Part shown: positions 47,224-55,569 of the stretch, in pieces
Layout of the letters: each line of letters starts with the position of its first letter
Numbering within the stretch: the stretch's first letter is position 1
Assembly: GCA_022823405.1 (NCBI GenBank)
Contig: JAJDXD010000119.1
Location: 1-55,991, forward strand
DNA: 55,991 nucleotides
DNA from: Gammaproteobacteria bacterium
Lineage (GTDB): Bacteria; Pseudomonadota; Gammaproteobacteria; Arenicellales; JAJDZL01
Direction: 5' to 3'
The notes under the pieces: generated by a model
What the model was told of the DNA's origin: nothing
The model's input: only the letters and a program-made list of their open reading frames with translations
The model's database searches: none
Translations under genes and position numbers: made by a program

Positions 47224-48290
47224 TCAAACGATTTTCTGGGGTCAAATGCGTCGCGAATGGCTTCGCCAATGAACATCAGCAGGCTAAGCATAATCAATAT
47301 GACAAAGAATCCAGTCAGACCTAACCACGGCGCCTGCAGGTTTGCTTTACCCTGTGCCAGCAACTCGCCCAATGAAGCTGAACCCGGCGGCAGGCCAATT
47401 CCGAGAAAGTCCAATGAAGTGAGCACTGTCACTGAACCCGCCAATGTGAATGGCATAAATGTAATCGTGGCTACCAAAGCATTTGGCAACACATGTTTGA
47501 ACATGATTCGTGTGTTCGAGACACCCAATGCGCGTGCCGCAGTGATGTAGTCGAAATTCCGAGCCCTTAAAAATTCTGCTCGAACTACGCCAACAAATCC
47601 CATCCAGGAAAATAACAGCAGCAGTCCCAGCAACCACCAAAAATTCGGTTCTACCACGCTCGCCAGAATAATCAACAAATACAGAGTTGGTAACCCAGCC
47701 CACACTTCAATGAATCGCTGAAAAAGCAGATCGATCCACCCACCGAAAAAACCCTGAACCGCGCCGGCGGCTACACCAATGATGGCGCTGATAACTGTCA
47801 GTGTGAATCCGAACAGCACCGATATTCGAAATCCATACAGCAGCCTTGCTACGACATCCCGTGCCTGATCATCTGTACCAAGCCAATGCTCACCATCGGG
47901 TGGTGATGGCGCCGGTGATGGCAAGTCCCAGGCTACAGTTCGGTGGTTGTAAGAAATGAGTGGCCACAGCATCCAACCATCCTCTTCGATCAGTTCACCG
48001 ACGTATGGATCCTTATAGTCAGCTTCAGTAGAAAATTCACCGCCAAATACCGTTTCCGGGTAAGACTGAAGAATCGGGTAATAGAACTCACCTGAATAAT
48101 TGACCAGATAGGGTTTGTCATTAGCAACGAATTCTGAAAACAGCGAAATTACAAACAAAAAAATGAAAATCCATAAAGACCAGTAACCTCGCCGATTCGC
48201 GCGAAAACTGTCAATTCGCCGACGAGTTAGTGGCGAAACTTCCATTCCCAGAAATCTGGGTGATTGCAACGAATCCTGCGGTTCTGCCAT
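47220..48290 (-). CDS. yejE: peptide ABC importer permease YejE
   Basis: A 356-residue permease. After a cytoplasmic N-terminus (SPLTRRRIDSFRANRRGYWSLWIF) and a first helix comes the long periplasmic insert characteristic of YejE (Y-P-E-T-V-F-G-G-E and AWDLPSPAPSPPDGEHWLGTDDQARDV), then five helices with the EAA loop TAARALGVSNTRIMFKHVLPN. The frame extends upstream to 48332, but the ATG at 48290 lies just after the yejB stop and gives the usual N-terminus. Translational coupling with yejB and yejF is implied. Confidence 0.93.
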   Translation of the reverse strand: MAEPQDSLQSPRFLGMEVSPLTRRRIDSFRANRRGYWSLWIFIFLFVISLFSEFVANDKPYLVNYSGEFYYPILQSYPETVFGGEFSTEADYKDPYVGELIEEDGWMLWPLISYNHRTVAWDLPSPAPSPPDGEHWLGTDDQARDVVARLLYGFRISVLFGFTLTVISAIIGVAAGAVQGFFGGWIDLLFQRFIEVWAGLPTLYLLIILASVVEPNFWWLLGLLLLFSWMGFVGVVRAEFLRARNFDYITAARALGVSNTRIMFKHVLPNALVATITFMPFTLAGSVTVLTSLDFLGIGLPPGSASLGELLAQGKANLQAPWLGLTGFFVILIMLSLLMFIGEAIRDAFDPRKSFE

Positions 48291-48291
48291 A

Positions 48292-49410
48292 CTACGTTTC
48301 CCGGGACTCGAAGTCAATGCGAGGATCAACAATTGTGTACATTAAATCACCAAGCAAGTTCATCAGGAGACCCAGCAGCGAAAAAAAGTACAGTGTCGCA
48401 AACATGACCGGATAATCCCTGTTGAATGCAGCCTCAAAACCCAGTAATCCTAATCCATCAAGCGAGAAAATGATTTCGATCAGCAGCGATCCAGTAAACA
48501 ATATCCCAACAAATGCTCCAGGAAATCCAGCTATTACAATAAGCATGGCATTTCGAAACACGTGACCGTAAAGCACACGCCGCTCGGGCAGCCCCTTCGA
48601 TCGTGCAGTCAATACATACTGCTGATTGATCTGATCGAGAAATGAGTTCTTTGTCAGCATTGCGAGGCCAGCAAACCCTCCAATAACCATGGCAATTACA
48701 GGTAGTGTAATGTGCCAGAAATAGTCAAGAATTCTGTCGAACCAGGAAAGCTCAGCCCAATTGTCGGATGTCAATCCGGATAGCGGAAACCAATCCAGAT
48801 AACTTCCACCAGCAAAAATGACCAAAAGAAAGACTGCAAACAAGAATCCGGGAATCGCGGTTCCGATAATCAGAACCACAGTCGTCCAGCCATCGAATGG
48901 TGTACCATCCCGAGTGGCCTTGATGACACCCAAGGGAATTGAGATCAGGTAAACCAAAAGTGTTGTCCAGAGCCCCAGCGATATGGATACTGGCATCTTG
49001 TCCAGCACCAGATCGGTTACGCTTTGATCTCGGAAAAAGCTTTCTCCAAAATCGAAAAACAGGTAGTTTTTCATGGTCTGGAAAAAACGTACGTGCAATG
49101 GTTTGTCGAACCCAAAGCGCTGCTCTAGTTCCTCAATAAACTCCGGATCCAATCCTTGCGCGCCGCGATATTTGCTGGTAATCGCGCCGGTATCAACACC
49201 CAACTGTTGGTCGCTAAGTTGATCAATAACCTCACCGGTACCAGTTCGGGTGACTCGCTCAGTAATGTCACCCCCCACTCCGCTCAATGTTGCAATCACC
49301 TGCTCCACAGGCCCACCTGGAGCCACATGAATGACTACAAAATTGATCACCATGATCGCGAAAAGCGTGGGGATCATCAGTAACAACCGACGTATGATGT
49401 AGGTGGTCAT
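48292..49410 (-). CDS. yejB: peptide ABC importer permease YejB
   Basis: A 372-residue OppB-type permease. The N-terminal helix is [34 protein letters not shown] periplasmic insert at about residues 38-85 ([25 protein letters not shown]) is typical of YejB and makes it longer than OppB. The EAA loop is [22 protein letters not shown]. It forms the channel with YejE. Confidence 0.93.
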   Translation of the reverse strand: MTTYIIRRLLLMIPTLFAIMVINFVVIHVAPGGPVEQVIATLSGVGGDITERVTRTGTGEVIDQLSDQQLGVDTGAITSKYRGAQGLDPEFIEELEQRFGFDKPLHVRFFQTMKNYLFFDFGESFFRDQSVTDLVLDKMPVSISLGLWTTLLVYLISIPLGVIKATRDGTPFDGWTTVVLIIGTAIPGFLFAVFLLVIFAGGSYLDWFPLSGLTSDNWAELSWFDRILDYFWHITLPVIAMVIGGFAGLAMLTKNSFLDQINQQYVLTARSKGLPERRVLYGHVFRNAMLIVIAGFPGAFVGILFTGSLLIEIIFSLDGLGLLGFEAAFNRDYPVMFATLYFFSLLGLLMNLLGDLMYTIVDPRIDFESRET

Positions 49411-49490
49411 GACTACTGCTTCATCAGGTTCGCTGCATCCGATTCATCAAAAGAACAGCACTAAACCGCATGCGTTGAGTTGCATTTGGT

Positions 49491-51353
49491 CTAACTGTCA
49501 GAGGCTCCCGACAGGTTTGCTTCGAGAATTCTGGCTTTGTTCTCATCAAACCACCAGCGAGCAGGCATCGCTCCGGATTTGGTTGGCGTGTCTGGACGCG
49601 AAAACTTGTCCCAGTACAGAATTCTGTCACTTCGGATGTGCCAGTTTGGAATAACGTAATACCCTGCTCTCAGCACTCTATCGAGTACCCGCGTCCGCGC
49701 AATTAATGATTCTCGATCGGGTGCCTGAATAATCAATTCGATTATCTCATCGATAACCGGATCTTTAATGCCTGCGAAATTCCTGCTACCGGGTACATCC
49801 GCAGTATACGAACCCCAAAAAGAACGTTGCTCGTTGCCCGGAGAGTCTGACTGACCCCAGCCGCTGATAATCACATCGAAGTCAAAGGCTCGTATTCGGT
49901 TGATATATTGGCTCTGATCGACCAAGCGCACCTTGGCATCAATTCCGAGTCGTGACAGATTACGGGTAAACGGTAGAACGATTCGTTCAAATGCCTGGCT
50001 TACAAGCAGAATTTCAAACTTCATCTGTTCTCCAGTCTCACTGTTCACCAGCTTCAGGTCCTCAACGGTCCATCCTGCGTCAGCCAACAGGTTCAAAGCG
50101 GTACGCAAATTGCGGCGGGCATGTCCACTTCCATCCGTTGAAGGTGGACGATACGGTTCATCAAAGACTTCGGGGGGCAGCCTATCCTGAAATTTGCTGA
50201 GAATTTCGAGTTCCTCTCCCTCAGGCATTCCCGTTGCTGCCAATTCGGAATTTGAAAAATAACTCTCCGTCCGGGTGTACTGACTGTAAAACAGCTGCTT
50301 ATTGGTCCATTCAAAATCAAATGCATATCCAAGAGCTTTGCGAACCCTTGGATCGGAAAATTTAGGAAGTCGTGTATTGAAAATAAATGCCTGCATCCCC
50401 GTAGGTAAACGGTGTCGAATCGACTCTTTCTTCAGGAACCCTTTCTCAACTGAAGGAACGTTGTAATCCGATGCCCATGCTTTTGCCTGGTTTTCACTCC
50501 GAAAATCGATATCTTGTGCTTTCAATGCCAATCGAATTGCAGTATCGTCCAGATAAAAATCAATGCGCTCGATATCGAAGTTGTACAAACCGCGATTTAC
50601 AGGCAGATCAGCGCCCCAATAGTCCTCAACCCGTTCGTAAACCACAAAACGTCCAGCTTCAAAGTCCTTAACACGGTAAGGTCCGCTGCCGAGCGGTGGC
50701 TCCAACGTCGTGCTTGCAAAGTCCCTAGATTCCCAATAGTGTTTTGGCAAAATTGGCATTTGTCCAACAATCAGGGGCATTTCCCGATTTTCTTCTTCGT
50801 CAAAAGTGAATTTAACGCGTCGGTCAGCCAGTTTTTCCACCTTGGCCACGCTGGCGTAATACCGACGGAAAAAATCCCTGCCTTGAGTTGTCAACGTCTC
50901 GAAAGACCAAACGACATCATCTGCAGTAATTAGCTCACCATCATGCCAACGGGCCTCTGGACGGATATTGAAAATGACCCAGGAACGGTCCTCTGGAACC
51001 TCCAATGACTCTGCGATCAAACCGTACTCGGAAAATGCCTCATCATCACTGGTGGTCAGCAAGGTTTCAATTGATCGCGTGGACACCGCGTTACCCTTGG
51101 GTATGTGTCCATGGAAGCTGTCAAACGTACCTCGTGCGGCGGTTCGAAGCATGCCACCTTTCGGGGCATTAGGGTTCACATAAACAAAATGCTGAAAATC
51201 GGGGCCGTATTTCAACTCACCGTGCATCGCAATTCCGTGTACCGGCTGTGGTGACTCAGCATAGGCCACCCAACTTGCAATGATGAGAAGCGTAGCCAGA
51301 CTGTTGGCGAGTAAAGTTCTGCAAGATGGCAGTGGGAGTCTAGGATTTACCAT
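49491..51353 (-). CDS. yejA: peptide ABC importer, periplasmic binding protein YejA
   Basis: A 620-residue SBP_bac_5 protein. A Sec signal peptide covers about residues 1-32, ending WVAYA before ESPQ, unlike the Tat-type signal of the other peptide-binding protein in this window. Conserved parts include the mature N-terminus HGIAMHGELKYGPDFQHFVYVNPNAPKGG and the C-terminal WDKFSRPDTPTKSGAMPARWWFDENKA, which match YejA-like proteins. First gene of yejABEF; the promoter lies in 51354-51508. Confidence 0.93.
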   Translation of the reverse strand: MVNPRLPLPSCRTLLANSLATLLIIASWVAYAESPQPVHGIAMHGELKYGPDFQHFVYVNPNAPKGGMLRTAARGTFDSFHGHIPKGNAVSTRSIETLLTTSDDEAFSEYGLIAESLEVPEDRSWVIFNIRPEARWHDGELITADDVVWSFETLTTQGRDFFRRYYASVAKVEKLADRRVKFTFDEEENREMPLIVGQMPILPKHYWESRDFASTTLEPPLGSGPYRVKDFEAGRFVVYERVEDYWGADLPVNRGLYNFDIERIDFYLDDTAIRLALKAQDIDFRSENQAKAWASDYNVPSVEKGFLKKESIRHRLPTGMQAFIFNTRLPKFSDPRVRKALGYAFDFEWTNKQLFYSQYTRTESYFSNSELAATGMPEGEELEILSKFQDRLPPEVFDEPYRPPSTDGSGHARRNLRTALNLLADAGWTVEDLKLVNSETGEQMKFEILLVSQAFERIVLPFTRNLSRLGIDAKVRLVDQSQYINRIRAFDFDVIISGWGQSDSPGNEQRSFWGSYTADVPGSRNFAGIKDPVIDEIIELIIQAPDRESLIARTRVLDRVLRAGYYVIPNWHIRSDRILYWDKFSRPDTPTKSGAMPARWWFDENKARILEANLSGASDS

Positions 51354-51508
51354 GCAATTCTCCAGTGACCGAAATTAGAATAGGTGAGGTTTGATGTTGA
51401 AATTCTAACATTGCACAGATTGAATCGCATTAATTTTTGTTCATTTTGAATAGTATCTGGTGGGCCTGGTCTGAGTGTATTTGAATCCTGTCGACTTTCC
51501 AAAACGCG

Positions 51509-52432
51509 TTAATTTGGCCTCCAACCCTCCCCGGGTTCCCAAACCGAATCGAAGTCTTCATTTGCAACGATTGATCTGACAGGCGGCAACATGAATAGAC
51601 GCAATTGCTGTTGCACCTGTTCTAGCGAATCAGGCGCAGAACCGTCTTCTATTTTTCGCAGAAATCCTTGCCACTGCGCGCGCTTCAGTGAATCATCCGC
51701 GAACTCCAGTGTCAAAGCCAGCGGAATACCTGTTGGTATCAGCGTATTTCGTGTTTTGAAAGTTTTGCGAATCGCGTTAGCTAGATTTTGGCCATTAAAT
51801 GAAATTGTCTCCGATATCACCCACAGATCAAAAAGGTCTTTCATACGGCTGTTCACAATTCCGAAATCAACCAGAATTTGAAATTTTTCGGCAACTGCGG
51901 TTTCGGGAGGATACGCCCTGATTTTCGGAGCAGGCATATCCAATAATGTTGGATATTCAACCGTGAGTGCAGGGGGTGTTACCACATCGCCGAATCCAAT
52001 GTCAATCTGCATGGGCAGTCTGGCCTTGGCAATTTGAGCGATTAATTTAACCCGAATACCACCATAACCGGACTCGTGTCGAATAAATGACGAATTCACA
52101 GTATCTTCGCGGAATCTGATGCCGTCTCCAGGTATATCCAGGGCACACAGATTTTTGACAATCGACTCGGCATCTTCGAGCGTCATTTCCCCAAATCCCA
52201 AAAAATCCAAGTCCCTAGTCGGGCGAATTTCTGCCGATGTCCATAATCGAAACAGATTCGCACCTTTCAAGATCAATCTGTTTGCGTAAGTTGAAACACC
52301 GACCCGATACAGAAACCGCTCATTCGCATAGTGAATCATTGTCGACTGGACATCTTTGCTGGAAGCGTTAGCCAATCGAACAAGCTGGTTTCTAACAACC
52401 CACTCACTATCGTGCCTGTTTGAATCTGTCAT
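51509..52432 (-). CDS. abiEii: AbiEii-type nucleotidyltransferase toxin
   Basis: A 307-residue nucleotidyl transferase of the AbiEii/AbiGii toxin family, the toxin of type IV/AbiE toxin-antitoxin systems, some of which give abortive phage resistance. The nucleotidyltransferase core reads LKGANLFRLWTS...RPTRDLDFLGFG, with the DxD metal-binding pair in DLD. The helical C-terminal part contains MKDLFDLWVIS, also typical. Its start overlaps the antitoxin stop by four bases (ATGA). Confidence 0.9.
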   Translation of the reverse strand: MTDSNRHDSEWVVRNQLVRLANASSKDVQSTMIHYANERFLYRVGVSTYANRLILKGANLFRLWTSAEIRPTRDLDFLGFGEMTLEDAESIVKNLCALDIPGDGIRFREDTVNSSFIRHESGYGGIRVKLIAQIAKARLPMQIDIGFGDVVTPPALTVEYPTLLDMPAPKIRAYPPETAVAEKFQILVDFGIVNSRMKDLFDLWVISETISFNGQNLANAIRKTFKTRNTLIPTGIPLALTLEFADDSLKRAQWQGFLRKIEDGSAPDSLEQVQQQLRLFMLPPVRSIVANEDFDSVWEPGEGWRPN

Positions 52433-53034
52433 ACGATGGCTTCGAGATACGGTCTCATAACACTGGCTACCCGATTGATTTCCGCAAACCGCCAGATTTC
52501 GTTGGCGGTGGCTTGTTTACGAAGTAAACATTCCTTCAGTGCCTCAATCGCAACATCAGTCCCCACCTTGTTTCTATGCTTGAAACAATCGGCGACCGTT
52601 TTGGCTGGAATTGTAACTGGCACCGATACCCCTTCAATCCTATGGCACTCCAAACCTATCGAAAGTGCTTCAGAACTGGAACGAATAACCCGCAACGACA
52701 CGGGTGAACTCAGAGGAGTCCATCTGCCATGTTCAATAAACACCCAAACCTGGTGTGGCAGTTGAGTAGTCATCACGTGGAACTGGAGTGCTGACAGAAG
52801 GCAGATTACACCGTGTGGAATCAATTTCGACACCATTGCCAAACTGTGTGAAGCGGAAATTTCTGCTTCTGTGTATTGATAGATACCGCGTCCTATGCGC
52901 GATATCACGCCCTCATCCTGAAGCCGCCGCAGATACGTATGCGGCACACCTGCAGCATAAAAGTCTTTAGCCCGCAGTATCTCACCGCTACGAGCTAATT
53001 CCAGAGCCCGATCTCGCAATGTTTCTCGTTTCAA
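52429..53034 (-). CDS. abiEi: AbiEi-type antitoxin / transcriptional autorepressor
   Basis: A 201-residue AbiEi-family antitoxin: an N-terminal winged HTH (about residues 1-55, with LRAKDFYAAGVPHTYLRRLQDEGVISRIGRGIYQY) and a C-terminal domain with the conserved T-I-P-A-K-T-V-A-D-C-F-K-H-R motif. In characterised systems it binds inverted repeats in its own promoter; a matching AT-rich inverted repeat lies 18 bases before the start codon. First gene of the pair. Confidence 0.9.
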   Translation of the reverse strand: MKRETLRDRALELARSGEILRAKDFYAAGVPHTYLRRLQDEGVISRIGRGIYQYTEAEISASHSLAMVSKLIPHGVICLLSALQFHVMTTQLPHQVWVFIEHGRWTPLSSPVSLRVIRSSSEALSIGLECHRIEGVSVPVTIPAKTVADCFKHRNKVGTDVAIEALKECLLRKQATANEIWRFAEINRVASVMRPYLEAIV

Positions 53035-53051
53035 AAGACTTGATGTTTATT

Positions 53052-53083
53052 ATACTATATATTAGTTCTTCATTATATAGTAT
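53052..53083. promoter_or_regulatory. inverted repeat in the abiE promoter, likely AbiEi operator
   Basis: ATACTATATA (53052-53061) and TATATAGTAT (53074-53083) are perfect reverse complements 12 bases apart. A TATAAT (minus strand, 53054-53049) overlaps one arm. The position fits autoregulation. The next 240 bases up to higA show no gene. Confidence 0.65.
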
Positions 53084-53320
53084 TCATAACATTATTGAAA
53101 ACTTCAAGTGATCAGAATCCAGAAATCAAAAATACGACGGATGATTGTGTAGTTGGCTCTTCAATTAGTAGCAAACATGAAGAACTGGTGGGCACGGTCG
53201 CAACGTATCAGAACCTCTACAATCCTCAAATTTAAATTCGAAATTCGCCTGCTTCTAAAGGCATAGGGTTTCCTCTTCGTGTTTACAAGTATTTTGAATC
53301 GCCAGTGGTGTGTCTCAATG

Positions 53321-53626
53321 TCAATTTGCCGTACGCAGACCCTTACTCGCAACAAGCGTCGGCAACTGGATAATTTCCGCTCCGTTTTTTTCCTGTGCCA
53401 AGCGTAATTCGTAGAGTTTTTGAAGGTTGAGCCAAAACTCTCCAGAAGTTCCAAAGTATCGTCCTAATCTCAAGGCCGTATCACCGGTAATAGAACGCCG
53501 ACCGTTGAGAATCTCAGTGATGCGGTTCACTGGAACCTCAATCTGACGCGCCAATTCGGCCGCGCTCATACCGAGTTCGTCAAGGTCCTCTCGTAACGTC
53601 TCGCCGGGATGGATGGGTTCACGCAT
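53321..53626 (-). CDS. higA: HigA family antitoxin
   Basis: A 101-residue antitoxin with the HigA signature HPGETLREDLDELGMSAAELARQIEVPVNRITEILNGRRSIT (helix-turn-helix, about residues 6-47) and FGTSGEFWLNLQKLYELRLA. It neutralises HigB and represses the operon. The frame extends to a TTG at 53641, but the ATG at 53626 has AGGAAG six bases upstream and is preferred. It follows higB by 17 bases, the normal toxin-first order of this family. Confidence 0.92.
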   Translation of the reverse strand: MREPIHPGETLREDLDELGMSAAELARQIEVPVNRITEILNGRRSITGDTALRLGRYFGTSGEFWLNLQKLYELRLAQEKNGAEIIQLPTLVASKGLRTAN

Positions 53627-53643
53627 AGCAAGCTTCCTCAATT

Positions 53644-53925
53644 CTAATGATAGTCCACAATTTCAACATCCGTCGGCCCTGAACTGTCTTCGGGCCACCT
53701 GAAACAAAGCCTCCACTGATCATTTATGCGAATGCTCCATTGTCCTTTACGAATCCCTTTGAGCAACTTAAGATGATTGCCTGGCCTATCTAGGTCGTTA
53801 ATATTGATCGCGGAATCCAATTGATCCAGTTTTCGTGAAGCAGTTCGTGCGAAACCAGAGTACGCTGCAACGCGCATGCCGTCGTAAAAGACCTTCGTTT
53901 TCTTGTTTGCAAAGCTGACAATCAC
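53644..53925 (-). CDS. higB: HigB (RelE-superfamily) toxin
   Basis: A 93-residue HigB-type ribosome-dependent mRNA endonuclease. Family signatures are IVSFANKKTKVFYDG, the ARTASRKLDQLDSA region, PGNHLKLLKG and QWSIRINDQWRLCFRW, followed by VEIVDYH at the C-terminus. The start is a GTG at 53925. A TCATG/CATGA dyad at 53941-53955 lies just upstream and could be the operator. Confidence 0.9.
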   Translation of the reverse strand: MIVSFANKKTKVFYDGMRVAAYSGFARTASRKLDQLDSAININDLDRPGNHLKLLKGIRKGQWSIRINDQWRLCFRWPEDSSGPTDVEIVDYH

Positions 53926-54021
53926 CCCTTCGTTCCGCTCTCATGGAATTCATGACTTCTAAATTATGGGAATTATATCCAATCCTAACCATCGCCACCC
54001 GCAACCGCTGATATAATAGAA

Positions 54022-54053
54022 AACAGGCACCGACCTTTCGATTGGTGCCTGTT
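54022..54053 (-). terminator. terminator after the transposase-linked operon
   Basis: A perfect 10-bp stem, AACAGGCACC (54022-54031) with GGTGCCTGTT (54044-54053), and a 12-base loop. On the minus strand it lies seven bases beyond the small-ORF stop and is followed by TTTTCTATT. It could alternatively be part of the insertion-sequence end. Confidence 0.8.
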
Positions 54054-54059
54054 CAAATC

Positions 54060-54209
54060 CTATACTTTTTTGCCCTCTTTTTTATACTTCCATTCGTCAC
54101 CCTTCCTGTTGGGCGACTGCATCACCGTTTTTGCCAGCTTCTCCGGCGATGTCTTGATCTGCTCGAAATGCTCATCGTATTTCGACTTGCGCTGGGTTGT
54201 TTCCTTCAT
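54060..54209 (-). CDS. 49-residue hypothetical protein, last gene of the transposase-linked operon
   Basis: This short frame starts at an ATG that overlaps the stop of the HNH gene (ATGA) and is preceded by a perfect AAGGAG six bases upstream, inside the HNH coding sequence. The product begins M-K-E-T-T-Q-R-K-S-K-Y-D-E-H-F and ends W-K-Y-K-K-E-G-K-K-V. It is very rich in Lys and Glu, with no membrane helix and no recognisable DNA-binding motif. No family is recognised. Position suggests a control or accessory protein of the restriction-modification pair. Confidence 0.6.
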   Translation of the reverse strand: MKETTQRKSKYDEHFEQIKTSPEKLAKTVMQSPNRKGDEWKYKKEGKKV

Positions 54210-54814
54210 TTCATACTCCTTTCTCGCTGGTTGATGGGTCGCCAGTCAATATGGCTATTGATTCCGTGTCGGTCATATACCTCCATTACATCATTCAGAA
54301 ATTCAAGCATTTTTTCGTCGTTTAATTCTACGGCCTGCTCGTACAGCACCCGATACATTCGCTTGCAGGTTTCCGTCTGTCCGTAATTCTTTTTCAGGTT
54401 GTTGTGTTGACTGCACAAAACCTGTCCGTTTTTGATTGTAGCCCTACCGCCTTTTGATTTTGGCACTATGTGATCAACATGCAGTTCCACACCATCAGAT
54501 TCAGTTAACCCACACATTGCGCAACGATAGCCGCCAAGATTCAATATTTCAGCCTTTTGAGCCGCCGTAAAATCTTCCTCTGGCACTGATTTTGCCGCGT
54601 ATCCAGGTTCGTATCTATAACAGCCGTTTCTAATCTTGATCAGTTTGCCCTGAGAATAAAGTGAGCGAACCTGACGGTCTGGATCGCGGAATGGCTTGCC
54701 TGTAATCCGCAGATATTCAGATGTTACCCAGTCAACAATTTCAGGCGTTTCAATATCTCGATTCGGATTGTTTTCAAAGAACTGTAAAACCAACTGGGCT
54801 TGTGATATCCTCAT
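54206..54814 (-). CDS. HNH endonuclease, probable restriction enzyme
   Basis: A 202-residue protein. The N-terminal ~80 residues resemble a small helical/winged DNA-binding region (FFENNPNRDIETPEIVDWVTSEYLR... and DPDRQVRSLYSQGKLIKI). An HNH nuclease domain follows from about residue 93, with C-A-M-C zinc ligands, the catalytic HVDHIVPKSKGG and the closing NGQVLCSQHNNLK. The C-terminus is helical. Its ATG overlaps the methyltransferase stop by four bases, so it is very likely the restriction partner of that enzyme. The recognition sequence cannot be deduced. Confidence 0.85.
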   Translation of the reverse strand: MRISQAQLVLQFFENNPNRDIETPEIVDWVTSEYLRITGKPFRDPDRQVRSLYSQGKLIKIRNGCYRYEPGYAAKSVPEEDFTAAQKAEILNLGGYRCAMCGLTESDGVELHVDHIVPKSKGGRATIKNGQVLCSQHNNLKKNYGQTETCKRMYRVLYEQAVELNDEKMLEFLNDVMEVYDRHGINSHIDWRPINQRERSMK

Positions 54815-55569
54815 CCTGTCATTTCAATCAATGTCGGTTGATTCATGTCTATTCTTTCAGCTGCCAGTGAACAATAACCTTCGTCAATTTCAATACCTAC
54901 CCCATGCCGGCCGAAACGCCTGGCTGCTACAAGTGTCGTTCCGGATCCCAGAAACGGATCGCAAACCGTATCACCAACATAACTGAATAGTTTTATACAT
55001 CGTTCTGGCAGGTCAATCGGAAATGGCGCGGGGTGTCCTATGCGCTTCGCACTTTCCCCGTTGAAATTCCACAAGCCGTTTGTCCAGGATATGAATTCAT
55101 CACGAGTGATATCAGATTCACCCTTCTGTAATTTTTTCCATTGATCACGATAAAGTATGACAATCAATTCGACGGGGGCTATGACATACGGTGCTGACGC
55201 TGACAGCCAGGAACCCCAAGCGGTGCGTCTCGATATGTTGCTTTCGTTCCAGACAATCGTAGAGTGATATCCGTAGCCAATGTCACGGGCTATTCTTGTG
55301 ATATCCGCTCCAACTGACTGCTGTCCGCCTTTGTTCTTATCAAGCGGTATATTCAGGCACATGCGCCCATCGGGTTTCAGCCATTCGTAGCAACGCTCCA
55401 GCCAGCCATTTGTCCAGGCAAGATAATCACTGTAACTGTCGTTGTCTGCGCTTGAGTTGTATTCGATATCAACATTGTACGGCGGTGATGTGATAACCAG
55501 ATCAATAGATGAAGATGCAACCGCTTTTGTAATCAATACATCTTCATTGATGATGTTGCATTCAACCAT
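54811..55569 (-). CDS. site-specific DNA methyltransferase (beta class, TSPPY type)
   Basis: A 252-residue DNA methyltransferase. The catalytic motif ITSPPYN (motif IV, about residue 27-33) precedes the SAM-binding motif CDPFLGSGTTLVAARR (motif I, near residue 215), the order of beta-class amino-methyltransferases (N4-cytosine or N6-adenine). Its ATG (55569) overlaps the transposase stop (TGATG); a GTG one codon upstream is possible too. With no ribosome binding site of its own, it should be translated by coupling to the transposase. It is followed by an HNH endonuclease, giving a type II-like pair. Confidence 0.88.
   Translation of the reverse strand: MVECNIINEDVLITKAVASSSIDLVITSPPYNVDIEYNSSADNDSYSDYLAWTNGWLERCYEWLKPDGRMCLNIPLDKNKGGQQSVGADITRIARDIGYGYHSTIVWNESNISRRTAWGSWLSASAPYVIAPVELIVILYRDQWKKLQKGESDITRDEFISWTNGLWNFNGESAKRIGHPAPFPIDLPERCIKLFSYVGDTVCDPFLGSGTTLVAARRFGRHGVGIEIDEGYCSLAAERIDMNQPTLIEMTG

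Noticed and set aside
53161..53454. 97-codon frame overlapping higA on the same strand
   Set aside because: Out-of-frame shadow of higA with implausible composition.
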